A stretch of 64,000 nt of DNA from Pseudoalteromonas sp. P1-25 (GTDB lineage: Bacteria > Pseudomonadota > Gammaproteobacteria > Enterobacterales > Alteromonadaceae), in the NCBI RefSeq assembly GCF_001401805.1, contig NZ_LKDW01000002.1, positions 124,001 through 188,000 on the forward strand, in the 5' to 3' direction. Shown in pieces: positions 42,884 through 52,123 of this stretch. The position numbers and the translations under genes were made by a program. Within the stretch, counting starts at the first letter, position 1; each line of letters opens with the position of its first letter. The notes beneath the pieces were generated by a model, which worked only from the letters and a program-made list of their open reading frames with translations, did not search any database and was not told the origin of the DNA.

Positions 42884-45541
42884 ATGGCAGAAGTAAATGT
42901 TGAAAAACTAGCCGGCGATATAGGTACAACTGTTGATAAATTGCTTCAGCAATTTTCACAAGCGGGTATCACTAAAAAAGCGGGTGATAATGTAACTGAG
43001 GCTGAAAAAGCACAGCTACTAGATCACTTAAGCAAATCGCACGGTGGTACTGGTTCAGAAGGCCCAGCACGCATGACTTTACAGCGTAAGAGCAAAAGCA
43101 CATTAAGTGTTACGGGCTCTACAGGTAAAGCAAAGGCTGTTCAAGTTGAAGTTCGCAAAACACGTACTTACGTGAAAAAAAGCGCAATTGAGCAAGAACA
43201 AGAGCAGCAGCGTCTAGCCGCTGAAGAAAAAGCGCGTATCGAAGAGCAGCAAAAAGCTGCACAAGAAGCCGCAGAATTAAAAGCGAAACAAGAGGCAGAA
43301 CGTAAAGCAAAAGAAGAAGCTGATCGTAAAGCCAAAGAAGAAGCTAAGCGCAAAGCAGAAGCAGAGCGTAAGGCTAAACAACAGCAGATGACCCCAGAGC
43401 AAAGTGCTAAGTCTGAGAAAGATCGCATCGAAGCTGAGCGTCTGCAGAAAGAAGCAGAAGAGGCCGCATTGAAGAAAGCTGAAGAAGAAGCGAAACGTCA
43501 AGCAGAAGAGGCAAGAAAGCTAGCTGAAGAGAATGAAGCTCGCTGGAAGAAAGAGGAAGAAGAACGTAAGAAACGCGAAGAAACAGCGGATCACCATCTT
43601 ACGACTTCTACTTACGCACGTGAGGCAGAAGATGTTGCCGATGCACGTGATGAGCAAGGCGCACGCCGTGCTAAGAAAAAGAAAAAAGCCCCAGCAAAAG
43701 ATAAATTTGCAGGTGGTAAAGGCCGTAAAGGTAAGCTAAAAGCACCTACATCGCTACAACACGGTTTCCAAAAACCAACAGCAGATGTTAAAAACGAAGT
43801 GCGTATTAGCGAAACAATTACAGTTGCAGAGCTTGCATCACGCATGGCTGTTAAAGGCGCTGAAGTTGTTAAAACAATGATGAAAATGGGTGACATGGTT
43901 ACCATTAACCAGGTAATTGACCAAGAAACAGCACAACTTGTTGCTGAAGAAATGGGCCACAAAGTTATCATTGTTAAAGAAAACGAATTAGAGCAAACAG
44001 TACTAAATGACCGCCATGAAGATGGTAAGTCTGAGCCGCGTGCACCAGTAGTAACTGTAATGGGTCACGTTGACCATGGTAAAACATCAACGCTTGATTA
44101 CATTCGTTCTGCTAAAGTTGCATCAGGCGAAGCCGGTGGTATTACACAGCACATTGGTGCATACCACGTTGAAACTAACGGCAACATGATCACTTTCTTA
44201 GATACACCAGGTCACGCCGCGTTTACATCAATGCGTGCACGTGGTGCTAAAGCAACAGATATTGTAATCCTAGTGGTTGCAGCAGACGATGGTGTAATGC
44301 CACAGACTAAAGAAGCGGTACAGCATGCTCGCGCAGCTGGCGTTCCTTTAATCATCGCTGTAAACAAAATGGATAAAGAAGGCGCAGACCCAGATCGCGT
44401 TAAAAACGAACTAGCTCAGCTAGACGTTATTCCTGAAGATTGGGGCGGTGATACGCAGTACGTTCATATCTCAGCTAAAACAGGCTTAGGTATTGATGAC
44501 TTACTAGAAGCTGTTCTTATGCAATCTGAGCTTTTAGAGCTTCGCGCTCCATCAGAAGGCATGGCAGCAGGTGTTGTAATTGAATCTCGTCTTGATAAAG
44601 GACGCGGCCCAGTTGCTTCTATCTTAGTTCAATCCGGTACTCTTAACCAAGGCGATATCGTACTGTGTGGCCTTGAATACGGCCGTGTTCGTGCAATGAA
44701 AGACGAAAACGGTAAAGACATTAAATCAGCGGGTCCTTCTATTCCTGTAGAGATTCTAGGTCTATCAGGTATTCCGGCAGCAGGTGATGAAGCGACTGTT
44801 GTTAAAGATGAGCGTAAAGCGCGTGAAGTTGCTTTATACCGTCAAGGTAAATTCCGCGACGTTAAACTTGCTCGTCAGCAAAAAGCGAAGCTTGAAAACA
44901 TGTTTACTAACATGGCTGAAGGCGATGTATCTGAAGTTAACGTGGTACTTAAAGCAGACGTTCAAGGTTCAATCGAAGCGATTTCAGACTCACTAACTAA
45001 GCTTTCTACTGATGAAGTAAAAGTGAAGATTGTTGGTTCTGGCGTAGGTGGTATCACTGAAACTGATGCAACACTTGCTGCTGCATCTAACGCAATCGTA
45101 GTTGGCTTCAACGTGCGTGCTGACGCATCTGCACGTAAAGTGATTGATACTGAAAACTTAGACTTACGTTACTACAGTGTTATCTACAGCTTAATTGAAG
45201 AAGTTAAGCAAGCCATGTCGGGTATGCTTGCGCCTGAGTTTAAGCAAGAGATTATCGGTCTTGCTGAAGTGCGTGACGTATTTAAGTCTCCAAAAATTGG
45301 CGCAATTGCTGGTTGTATGGTGACTGAAGGTACTATTAAACGCAGCGCACCAATTCGTGTATTACGTGATAACGTGGTTATTTACGAAGGTGAGCTTGAG
45401 TCACTACGTCGCTTTAAAGATGACGTTCAAGAAGTACGTAACGGCATGGAATGTGGTATCGGTGTCAAGAACTACAATGACGTGCGCGTTGGTGACCAAA
45501 TCGAAGTATTTGAGACAGTTGAAGTACAACGTACACTTTAA
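42884..45541 (+). CDS. infB: Translation initiation factor IF-2
   Basis: 885 residues (E. coli 890). A small N-terminal domain is followed by a long charged coiled-coil region rich in Glu, Lys, Arg and Ala (about residues 95-260), an IF2_N repeat, and the GTPase domain with GHVDHGKT (G1), DTPGH (G3) and NKMD (G4). Domains II-IV bind fMet-tRNA. Internal in-frame starts that would give IF2-beta and -gamma forms are possible but I did not assign them. It delivers initiator tRNA, whose gene heads this same operon. GGAGGT precedes the ATG. Confidence 0.97.
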   Translation: MAEVNVEKLAGDIGTTVDKLLQQFSQAGITKKAGDNVTEAEKAQLLDHLSKSHGGTGSEGPARMTLQRKSKSTLSVTGSTGKAKAVQVEVRKTRTYVKKSAIEQEQEQQRLAAEEKARIEEQQKAAQEAAELKAKQEAERKAKEEADRKAKEEAKRKAEAERKAKQQQMTPEQSAKSEKDRIEAERLQKEAEEAALKKAEEEAKRQAEEARKLAEENEARWKKEEEERKKREETADHHLTTSTYAREAEDVADARDEQGARRAKKKKKAPAKDKFAGGKGRKGKLKAPTSLQHGFQKPTADVKNEVRISETITVAELASRMAVKGAEVVKTMMKMGDMVTINQVIDQETAQLVAEEMGHKVIIVKENELEQTVLNDRHEDGKSEPRAPVVTVMGHVDHGKTSTLDYIRSAKVASGEAGGITQHIGAYHVETNGNMITFLDTPGHAAFTSMRARGAKATDIVILVVAADDGVMPQTKEAVQHARAAGVPLIIAVNKMDKEGADPDRVKNELAQLDVIPEDWGGDTQYVHISAKTGLGIDDLLEAVLMQSELLELRAPSEGMAAGVVIESRLDKGRGPVASILVQSGTLNQGDIVLCGLEYGRVRAMKDENGKDIKSAGPSIPVEILGLSGIPAAGDEATVVKDERKAREVALYRQGKFRDVKLARQQKAKLENMFTNMAEGDVSEVNVVLKADVQGSIEAISDSLTKLSTDEVKVKIVGSGVGGITETDATLAAASNAIVVGFNVRADASARKVIDTENLDLRYYSVIYSLIEEVKQAMSGMLAPEFKQEIIGLAEVRDVFKSPKIGAIAGCMVTEGTIKRSAPIRVLRDNVVIYEGELESLRRFKDDVQEVRNGMECGIGVKNYNDVRVGDQIEVFETVEVQRTL

Positions 45542-45562
45542 TTGCTCGTAAGCTAAGATTGT

Positions 45563-45585
45563 AAATGGGGGCTTTGCCCCCATTT
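45563..45585 (+). promoter_or_regulatory. Hairpin between infB and rbfA
   Basis: AAATGGGGGC-TTT-GCCCCCATTT, a perfect 10-bp stem without a U-run. It probably stabilises or processes the mRNA, or it is a rho-independent terminator of low efficiency. Confidence 0.6.
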
Positions 45586-45650
45586 CTGTATCCATTATTC
45601 AATTAACTTATTATTTTAATTCAGTAAGTTATGATTTTAGGAAAACAATC

Positions 45651-46058
45651 ATGAGAGAATTTTCTCGCACTGATCGTGTTGCTCAGCAAATTCAAAAAGA
45701 AATTGCTGTTATTTTACAACGCGAAATTAAAGATCCGCGCTTAGGCATGGTGACAGTGTCTGCGGTAGAAGTATCGCGCGATTTATCTTACGCAAAAGTT
45801 TTTATTACGGTGTTTAATACCGAAGATGAGAACAAAGCAAAAGAAAGCGCAAAAATACTTAACGAAGCAACGGGCTATATTCGCTCGTTACTGGGTAAGC
45901 GTATTCGTGCTCGTATAATGCCTGAGCTTAAGTTTGTAGTAGATAACTCACTAATGGAAGGGATGCGTATCTCTAACTTAGTGGACTCGGTTATACGCGA
46001 AGATAACGCTAAACATGTTGATGATGAAACTGATAGCGAAGAAGGCACTAAAGACTAA
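45651..46058 (+). CDS. rbfA: Ribosome-binding factor A
   Basis: 135 residues (E. coli 133). KH-type RbfA fold with the opening [19 protein letters not shown] and the family block [12 protein letters not shown] near residue 103. The C-terminus is acidic, as usual. It binds the 30S neck during maturation of the 16S 5' end and supports cold growth. The stop overlaps the truB start by one base (TAATG). Confidence 0.96.
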   Translation: MREFSRTDRVAQQIQKEIAVILQREIKDPRLGMVTVSAVEVSRDLSYAKVFITVFNTEDENKAKESAKILNEATGYIRSLLGKRIRARIMPELKFVVDNSLMEGMRISNLVDSVIREDNAKHVDDETDSEEGTKD

Positions 46059-47002
46059 TGGCTAGACGCAGTAAAGGCCGTCCGATTGATGGTATTTTGT
46101 TGTTAAACAAACCTCAAGGCATTTCGTCGAACAAAGCCCTACAGCAAGCTAAAGGTATTTATTTTGCTCAAAAAGCAGGTCATACCGGTGCGCTAGATCC
46201 ACTGGCCACTGGCATGCTGCCTATTTGCTTTGGTGAAGCGACTAAATTTACCCAATTTTTGCTCGATACAGATAAAACCTATGTGGTAAGAGCAAAACTA
46301 GGGGAGCGAACAACTACCTCTGATTCAGATGGCGAAGTGGTGGAAACCCGCGATGTAAACGTCACCACGGAACAGTTAGCTGCAGAAATTGAAAAGTTTT
46401 TAGGCGAGTCAGATCAGTATCCATCAATGTACTCGGCACTTAAATATGAAGGTAAACCTTTATATAAATACGCGCGTGAGGGCATTGAAGTACCGCGAAA
46501 ATGTCGAAAAATAAACGTGTTTAGTTTGTCGCTTGATGAGTTTGATGAAACAAACAATGAAGTGCAAATGACTGCGCATGTATCTAAGGGTACATACATC
46601 CGTACCATTGTAGATGATTTAGGCGAAAACCTAGGCTGTGGCGCACATGTTATTATGTTGCATCGCTCGGCGGTTGGCCATTATCCTAAAGACAAAATGG
46701 TCTCGCTTGAGCACCTTGAAACTCTATTAGCGAAGGCTAAAGAAGAGGCGGTTGCCCCTTCTACATACCTTGATGAACTGCTATTGCCAATGGATAGTGC
46801 GCTGGTTGATTTACCCGTTGTAGAAATTAGTAAAGAGCAGGGTGTTGCGTTCAGCCATGGCCAAGCCGTAGTACTAGGCACAGATTTACCCGAAGGGGCC
46901 ATTAAGGTCTTAGCTGATGGTATGTTTATTGGGACCGGTGAGCGCAACCCTGATGGGCATTTAAAATCAAAGCGCGGCTTATCTAATCAGCAACCTGAGT
47001 AA
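46058..47002 (+). CDS. truB: tRNA pseudouridine(55) synthase TruB
   Basis: 314 residues. The catalytic Asp lies in GHTGALDPLATGMLPIC (about residues 43-59). The family motif YPSMYSALKYEGKPLYKYAREG and the RTIVDDLGENLGCGAH block follow. A C-terminal PUA-like segment ends the protein. It makes pseudouridine 55 in the T-loop of all tRNAs. Coupled to rbfA by a one-base overlap. Confidence 0.96.
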   Translation: MARRSKGRPIDGILLLNKPQGISSNKALQQAKGIYFAQKAGHTGALDPLATGMLPICFGEATKFTQFLLDTDKTYVVRAKLGERTTTSDSDGEVVETRDVNVTTEQLAAEIEKFLGESDQYPSMYSALKYEGKPLYKYAREGIEVPRKCRKINVFSLSLDEFDETNNEVQMTAHVSKGTYIRTIVDDLGENLGCGAHVIMLHRSAVGHYPKDKMVSLEHLETLLAKAKEEAVAPSTYLDELLLPMDSALVDLPVVEISKEQGVAFSHGQAVVLGTDLPEGAIKVLADGMFIGTGERNPDGHLKSKRGLSNQQPE

Positions 47003-47010
47003 ACTTTCAC

Positions 47011-47038
47011 TTGTAGTTATCCTCATAGTTGGTAGAAT
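47011..47038 (+). promoter_or_regulatory. rpsO promoter
   Basis: TTGTAG and TAGAAT separated by 16 bp, followed by a GC-rich start region (ACGCCCGC). It is located 73 bp before rpsO and matches the position of the E. coli rpsO promoter. Confidence 0.65.
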
Positions 47039-47111
47039 ACGCCCGCTCAATCGTTTTGGCTGAATTAGTGATCGGCTAAAGCACCTATTAAATTTAACTT
47101 TTGGAGTTATT

Positions 47112-47381
47112 ATGTCACTAAGCAATCAAGAAAAAATCGATATCATTGCTAAATTTGCACGTGCTGAAGGCGACACTGGTTCACCTGAAGTACAAGTAGC
47201 TTTACTTACTTTTGATATCAACAAGCTTCAAGGTCACTTTGCTGACCACAAGCATGACTTCCACTCACGTCGTGGTCTGCTTCGTAAAGTAAGTACTCGC
47301 CGTAAATTGCTTGATTACCTTAAAGGTAAAGATATCTCGCGTTATACTGCATTAATCCAAGAACTTGGCCTACGTCGCTAA
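47112..47381 (+). CDS. rpsO: 30S ribosomal protein uS15 (S15)
   Basis: 89 residues, the exact length of E. coli S15. The 16S-binding segments [14 protein letters not shown] and [16 protein letters not shown] are present. The leader (about 65 nt) should allow autoregulation by S15 binding to its own mRNA; I could not verify a pseudoknot by eye. TTGGAG precedes the ATG. Followed by a strong terminator and then pnp, as in E. coli. Confidence 0.98.
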   Translation: MSLSNQEKIDIIAKFARAEGDTGSPEVQVALLTFDINKLQGHFADHKHDFHSRRGLLRKVSTRRKLLDYLKGKDISRYTALIQELGLRR

Positions 47382-47396
47382 GAACTAGATTACGAG

Positions 47397-47423
47397 AAAA
47401 GGAGCTTTATAGCTCCTTTTTTT
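47397..47423 (+). terminator. rpsO terminator
   Basis: AAAAGGAGCT-TTAT-AGCTCCTTTT with seven T in total. 15 bp after the stop. Confidence 0.92.
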
Positions 47424-47595
47424 GTGCCTAAATTTTTAACCTACCAATACACCTTCTTAAAATATAAGTAAAAATCAATAAATGATTAGGCAAAAGCGAT
47501 TGTGTTTTATCATTGGGTAGGCTCGCAATTTTAGGTCGCTTTGGTATATACTATGCGCGTAGATAAATAGGTTATCTGCAGTCATTAAAAATTTT

Positions 47596-47652
47596 GCCAA
47601 TTGTAGTACTTAATTGATTTCCAACTGAATACAATTATGTACTGTAATTGGC
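47596..47652 (+). promoter_or_regulatory. Long hairpin in the pnp leader
   Basis: GCCAATTGTAGTAC (47596-47609) pairs with GTACTGTAATTGGC (47639-47652) around one 2x2 mismatch. The stem continues inside with TAATTG (47611-47616) and CAATTA (47632-47637). Such a long leader stem is the RNase III cleavage site through which PNPase controls its own mRNA in E. coli. Confidence 0.75.
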
Positions 47653-47705
47653 CCTTTTAATGACACTTATTATTGAAATATAAAAACATTTAAGGAATAT
47701 TTTAA

Positions 47706-49832
47706 GTGCAAGCAATTATTAAAGAATTTCAACTAGGCCAACACACAGTTACCCTAGAAACAGGTGCAATCGCACGTCAAGCTGACGGTGCAGTATTAGC
47801 AAGTATTGGCGATACATCAGTATTAGTTACTGTAGTTGGTAAGCGTGAAGCTCAACCTGGTCAAGACTTTTTCCCATTAACAGTTAACTACCAAGAGCGT
47901 ATGTACGCTGCTGGTCGTATCCCAGGTGGTTTCTTAAAGCGTGAAGGCCGCCCTAACGATGGCGAAACACTTATTGCACGTCTTATTGACCGTCCAATTC
48001 GTCCACTTTTCCCAAATGGTTTCGTAAACGAAGTACAAGTTATTGCAACCGTTGTATCTGTAAACCCTGAAATCCAACCAGATATGGTTGCGATGATTGG
48101 TACATCAGCAGCACTTGCTATCTCTGGTATCCCTTTTAACGGCCCAATTGGTGCATCACGCGTCGGTTACATCAACGGTGAATACGTACTTAACCCGACA
48201 TTAAAAGAGCTTGAAGAAAGCCAACTAGATTTAGTTGTTGCAGGTACTGATAACGCAGTACTAATGGTTGAATCTGAAGCAGATGTACTTGCTGAAGATG
48301 TAATGCTAGGTGCGGTTGTATACGGCCATGAGCAATCTCAAGCTATCATCAATGCAATAAACGAATTTAAAGCAGAAGCAGGTAAACCTACATGGGATTG
48401 GACTGCACCTGAGAAAAACGTATCGCTTGAAGAAAAAGTAGCTGAACTTGCTTCTGAAAAAGTAGGTGAAGCTTACCGTATTACTGATAAAGTAGCGCGT
48501 AAAGAAGCATTAACTGCAGCAAAAGACGCTGTAATTGAAGCGCTTACAAGCGAGCTTGCTGAAGATGAAACGCTTGATAAGCAAGAAGTAGGTAAAGTAT
48601 TCGGTTCACTTGAGAAGAAAATTGTACGTGGCCGCATCACTGCAGGTGAAAAACGTATCGATGGTCGTGAACCAGACATGATCCGTGCACTAGACGTAAT
48701 GACGGGTGTATTACCACGTACTCACGGTTCTGCAATCTTTACTCGTGGCGAAACACAAGCGCTTGTTACTGCTACACTGGGTACAGAACGTGATTCGCAG
48801 TTAATCGATGATTTAACGGGTACTCATAAAAACCACTTTATGCTTAACTACAACTTCCCTCCATTCTGTGTAGGTGAAACTGGTTTTGTAGGCTCTCCTA
48901 AGCGCCGTGAAATTGGTCACGGTAACCTAGCTAAGCGTGGTATTCAAGCTGTAATGCCTACACTTACTGAGTTCCCTTACTCAATTCGTGTTGTATCTGA
49001 AATCACTGAATCTAACGGTTCGTCTTCAATGGCATCTGTTTGTGGTACGTCACTAGCACTTATGAACGCGGGTGTACCAATTAAAGCATCTGTAGCGGGT
49101 ATCGCGATGGGTCTAGTGAAAGAAGATGAGAAGTTTGTTGTTCTTTCAGATATCTTAGGTGATGAAGATCACTTAGGTGACATGGACTTTAAAGTTGCAG
49201 GTACTACTAACGGTATCACTGCACTACAAATGGATATCAAGATTGAAGGCATCACACAAGAAATCATGCAAATTGCGCTTAAACAAGCAAAAGCGGCACG
49301 TTTACATATTTTAGGTGTAATGGATGAAGCGATTTCTGCTCCTTCTGAAGAATTATCAATGTTTGCTCCTCGCATCTACACTATGCAAATTCCTGCTAAG
49401 AAGATTGCTGAAGTAATTGGTAAAGGTGGCGCTACAATTCGTCAACTTACCGAAGAGACAGGCACAACAATTGAAATTGAAGATGACGGTACAATAAAGA
49501 TTGCTGCAACAGACGGTGAAAGCGCGCAAAACGCAATTACACGTATTGAGCAATTAACAGCAGAACTAGAAGTAGGTACTATCTACACTGGTAAAGTGGT
49601 ACGTATTGTTGACTTTGGTGCGTTTGTAAACATTCTTCCTGGTAAAGATGGCCTAGTGCACATTTCTCAAATCAGCACAGAGCGTGTTAACAACGTAACT
49701 GACCACTTAAGTGAAGGTCAAGAAGTTAAAGTTAAAGTATTAGAAGTAGACCGCCAAGGCCGTGTACGTCTAAGCATTAAAGAAGCAATGGAATCAGCAG
49801 CTCCTGCAGCTGATGAGTCAAAAGACGCATAA
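47706..49832 (+). CDS. pnp: Polyribonucleotide nucleotidyltransferase (PNPase)
   Basis: 708 residues (E. coli 711) from a GTG start with AAGGA about 10 bp upstream. Two RNase PH domains surround a helical linker, with RxxGQ-type phosphate site residues in [10 protein letters not shown] and the second-core [16 protein letters not shown] domain ([12 protein letters not shown], about residues 563-574) and an S1 domain ([21 protein letters not shown]) close the protein. It degrades RNA 3' to 5' with phosphate, also as part of the degradosome. The leader hairpin suggests autoregulation. Confidence 0.98.
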   Translation: MQAIIKEFQLGQHTVTLETGAIARQADGAVLASIGDTSVLVTVVGKREAQPGQDFFPLTVNYQERMYAAGRIPGGFLKREGRPNDGETLIARLIDRPIRPLFPNGFVNEVQVIATVVSVNPEIQPDMVAMIGTSAALAISGIPFNGPIGASRVGYINGEYVLNPTLKELEESQLDLVVAGTDNAVLMVESEADVLAEDVMLGAVVYGHEQSQAIINAINEFKAEAGKPTWDWTAPEKNVSLEEKVAELASEKVGEAYRITDKVARKEALTAAKDAVIEALTSELAEDETLDKQEVGKVFGSLEKKIVRGRITAGEKRIDGREPDMIRALDVMTGVLPRTHGSAIFTRGETQALVTATLGTERDSQLIDDLTGTHKNHFMLNYNFPPFCVGETGFVGSPKRREIGHGNLAKRGIQAVMPTLTEFPYSIRVVSEITESNGSSSMASVCGTSLALMNAGVPIKASVAGIAMGLVKEDEKFVVLSDILGDEDHLGDMDFKVAGTTNGITALQMDIKIEGITQEIMQIALKQAKAARLHILGVMDEAISAPSEELSMFAPRIYTMQIPAKKIAEVIGKGGATIRQLTEETGTTIEIEDDGTIKIAATDGESAQNAITRIEQLTAELEVGTIYTGKVVRIVDFGAFVNILPGKDGLVHISQISTERVNNVTDHLSEGQEVKVKVLEVDRQGRVRLSIKEAMESAAPAADESKDA

Positions 49833-49870
49833 TTGCTAAACTTTAACCCGTTTAATATACGCGGGATAAT

Positions 49871-49898
49871 AAAAAAGGGGCTGTTTAGCCCCTTTTTT
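49871..49898 (+). terminator. pnp terminator
   Basis: AAAAGGGGCT-GTTT-AGCCCCTTTT with a run of seven T. Confidence 0.92.
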
Positions 49899-49973
49899 TA
49901 TGCTTTAATGAAACCTTATTAGACAAGGTCTGTCTTATTTTTATTGCGATATATCTTGGTATTAAGGATTTTA

Positions 49974-50852
49974 ATGATACTCAAACATTTAGCTTTGGCA
50001 TCTTTTGCTATTTTGTCTTTAAGCGCTTGCCAAACCACGACTGAATCAAAACCTACGCCGATTGTTAATGTGCCTTTTACTGCACCCCTTGCATCCGACT
50101 TTAGAAGCGAAATTGCGATTGCACGTTACTCTGAGCTATTAAATAGAGCCGATTTAAGTACCGAGCAACAAGCTAAGCTTTATTATGACCGTGGGGTATT
50201 ATTTGATAGCCTAGGAATGACCACGTTATCGCGCATTGATTTTAACCGCGCTATAAAACTAAAGCCTGATTTAGCTGAGGTGTATAACTTTTTAGGTATT
50301 CAGCATACTTTAATGCAGCAATACGAAAAAGCGTATGAGTTTTTTGACTCAGCCTTGGAGCTTAATGAAGAGCATGAATACGCTTATTTAAACCGTGGTA
50401 TTGCACTGTATTATGGTGAAAGAGCAAACTTGGCGCAAAGTGACTTTGATGAGTTTTTAGCGCGATCACCAAACGATCCTTACCGAGTGCTATGGCTTTA
50501 CCTTGCACAGTCGCAAGAGGATAAACAACAAGCATTAGCCGCTCTTAAAACAAATGCCGCAGCACTTGATGAATCGCAGTGGGCGTATCAGTTAATTTCG
50601 CTTTATACTGGCGATATGAGTGAGCATACGTTTTTATCGGGTATTAGCGAAGGTGTTAAATCTGAGCAAGAATACGCACAGCGTTTGTGCGAGGCGTATT
50701 TTTATTTAGCCAAAATGCACCAAGCAGCGGGCGAGCAGTACTTAGCTGCGGATTACTTTAGATTGGCATTATCCACTAATGTGCATGAGTTTATTGAATA
50801 TAAATATGCGCGTTTAGAGCTTGAGCTTATGGCTGGTGCAGACGCTAGTTAA
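49974..50852 (+). CDS. nlpI: Lipoprotein NlpI
   Basis: 292 residues from the ATG at 49974 with AAGGA upstream (E. coli NlpI has 294). A lipoprotein signal peptide ends in the lipobox LSAC (Cys 19-20 region). TPR repeats cover about residues 60-170 (YNFLGIQHTLMQQYEKAYEF and the following unit AYLNRGIALYYGERANLAQ). NlpI sits on the inner face of the outer membrane and is an adaptor for murein endopeptidases and Prc. The pnp-nlpI order is as in E. coli; deaD, the E. coli neighbour, has moved. Confidence 0.93.
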   Translation: MILKHLALASFAILSLSACQTTTESKPTPIVNVPFTAPLASDFRSEIAIARYSELLNRADLSTEQQAKLYYDRGVLFDSLGMTTLSRIDFNRAIKLKPDLAEVYNFLGIQHTLMQQYEKAYEFFDSALELNEEHEYAYLNRGIALYYGERANLAQSDFDEFLARSPNDPYRVLWLYLAQSQEDKQQALAALKTNAAALDESQWAYQLISLYTGDMSEHTFLSGISEGVKSEQEYAQRLCEAYFYLAKMHQAAGEQYLAADYFRLALSTNVHEFIEYKYARLELELMAGADAS

Positions 50853-51969
50853 ATACCTGTGTTATTTAAGTGGTTTGCTATTTAGCCTGCTTATTGCGGG
50901 CTCTAGCAACCATTTAAGCAGTATTGGTTTTTGGCATGTACTTAATACGAAGGCTGATCCGCTGCAAAGCTATTGGCAATTCCCTCGCTACTTTTCAAAT
51001 AATATCGCGCATCTTCCCAGATTAACCTTGGGCTTTTTAGCACGTGAAAACATCCCATCAGCCCAATACAATTATTCTTTAAAGCTGATAAAAACAAATA
51101 AAAACGAGCAAGCTAAGTTATTTTGGCTACAAAGTATAACTTACATTACCCACGCCCAGCGACAGGATTTAGCTAATCTTCTCTTGGCACGAGCACGCTG
51201 GGACGATTTACTATTATTAAAGCAGCAAGAATTATTGCCCAAAGGGGATGCGTATAACCACTTAGCACTTCATACTTCAAATCATTACAAACGCATCCCA
51301 AACGCTTTTTTAAATGATCTTGGGTTCACGGCTTTAAATACCTTACCGGCTAGTAATAGCTCCTGTATCTACAATGTCGTTATGATAGGCGTTCATCGCG
51401 AAGGACTTTATAAATTACAAAGCTTCACTAAACAATTTAATAAAGTACCCGAACCGCAAAAAGGGGTGTTTTGCTTTAGCAAACCGGTTTACGCCGCTGG
51501 CGCATTGGAGTGTAAAAACACACTTTCTATGGCCAACTGTAAATGGAAAAATAAAGCTTTGAGAGGCAAGGTTGCAAAACAGTTTGACTACAGTGTGATA
51601 ATGAGTAAAAACGGTACGGCTAATGTTATGGGCAAACAAATGCAGCTAAGTACCAGCGCTAACTATCATGTTTTTTTACATGAGCTTATGCATTTTAGCG
51701 GTTTTGAAGATGAATATACGCTCCCGCAGAGCAAACAAAAGTGGCTATGTTTAAAGCAAGGTTATGTTGCGCCTAATTTATATATTTCACAGGGCGAGCC
51801 GCCTCCCACAGGTTGGCACCAAAGTGAGAGCTGCCAGCAAGGGGGCGTAGCATATAAGCCCAGTAAGGATTGGTCTATTATGCAGTATCAACAACTAGGT
51901 TTATCAAAGAGGTACAGGGCGTTGTGGCAGAAACAAATACAACAACAAGAAACCTTAACCCTTGATTAA
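50836..51969 (+). CDS. Membrane-anchored putative zinc metallopeptidase (M64-like motif)
   Basis: 377 residues if started at GTG 50836; TTG 50821 is also possible. Both lie inside nlpI, overlapping it by 17-32 bp. A hydrophobic N-terminal helix (about residues 2-22) anchors the protein. A helical middle region follows. The C-terminal half has H282-E-L-M-H286, then FSGFEDEYTLP, i.e. HExxHxxGxxDEY, which resembles the zinc site of IgA peptidase M64-like enzymes. Several Cys in this part (CIYNV, CFSKP, CKN, CLKQG, CQQGG) suggest disulfides and thus a periplasmic location. I do not know a characterised homologue. Coupling to nlpI hints at a role in envelope maintenance. Confidence 0.7.
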   Translation: MQTLVKYLCYLSGLLFSLLIAGSSNHLSSIGFWHVLNTKADPLQSYWQFPRYFSNNIAHLPRLTLGFLARENIPSAQYNYSLKLIKTNKNEQAKLFWLQSITYITHAQRQDLANLLLARARWDDLLLLKQQELLPKGDAYNHLALHTSNHYKRIPNAFLNDLGFTALNTLPASNSSCIYNVVMIGVHREGLYKLQSFTKQFNKVPEPQKGVFCFSKPVYAAGALECKNTLSMANCKWKNKALRGKVAKQFDYSVIMSKNGTANVMGKQMQLSTSANYHVFLHELMHFSGFEDEYTLPQSKQKWLCLKQGYVAPNLYISQGEPPPTGWHQSESCQQGGVAYKPSKDWSIMQYQQLGLSKRYRALWQKQIQQQETLTLD

Positions 51970-52123
51970 AATTAAATCGAATAGGCTTGCTATCTATAGA
52001 CAAAATGGCTGTTTATAAGTATAACTGTACGTATTAATGTCGTTTAAAAACAGACAGTAAAAGCATCTTTTCGTGATGTATAAAACGTAAGGATAAACTT
52101 ATGATTATAAAAGGCCCTACATT

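Noticed and set aside
43119-43501. Long reverse-strand open frames in infB
   Set aside because: They mirror the Glu/Lys/Ala-rich linker codons of IF-2 and encode low-complexity Phe/Leu/Ser-rich sequence.
43200-43560. DNA tandem repeat in infB
   Set aside because: The repetition comes from codons of the charged helical linker that all IF-2 proteins have in variable form.
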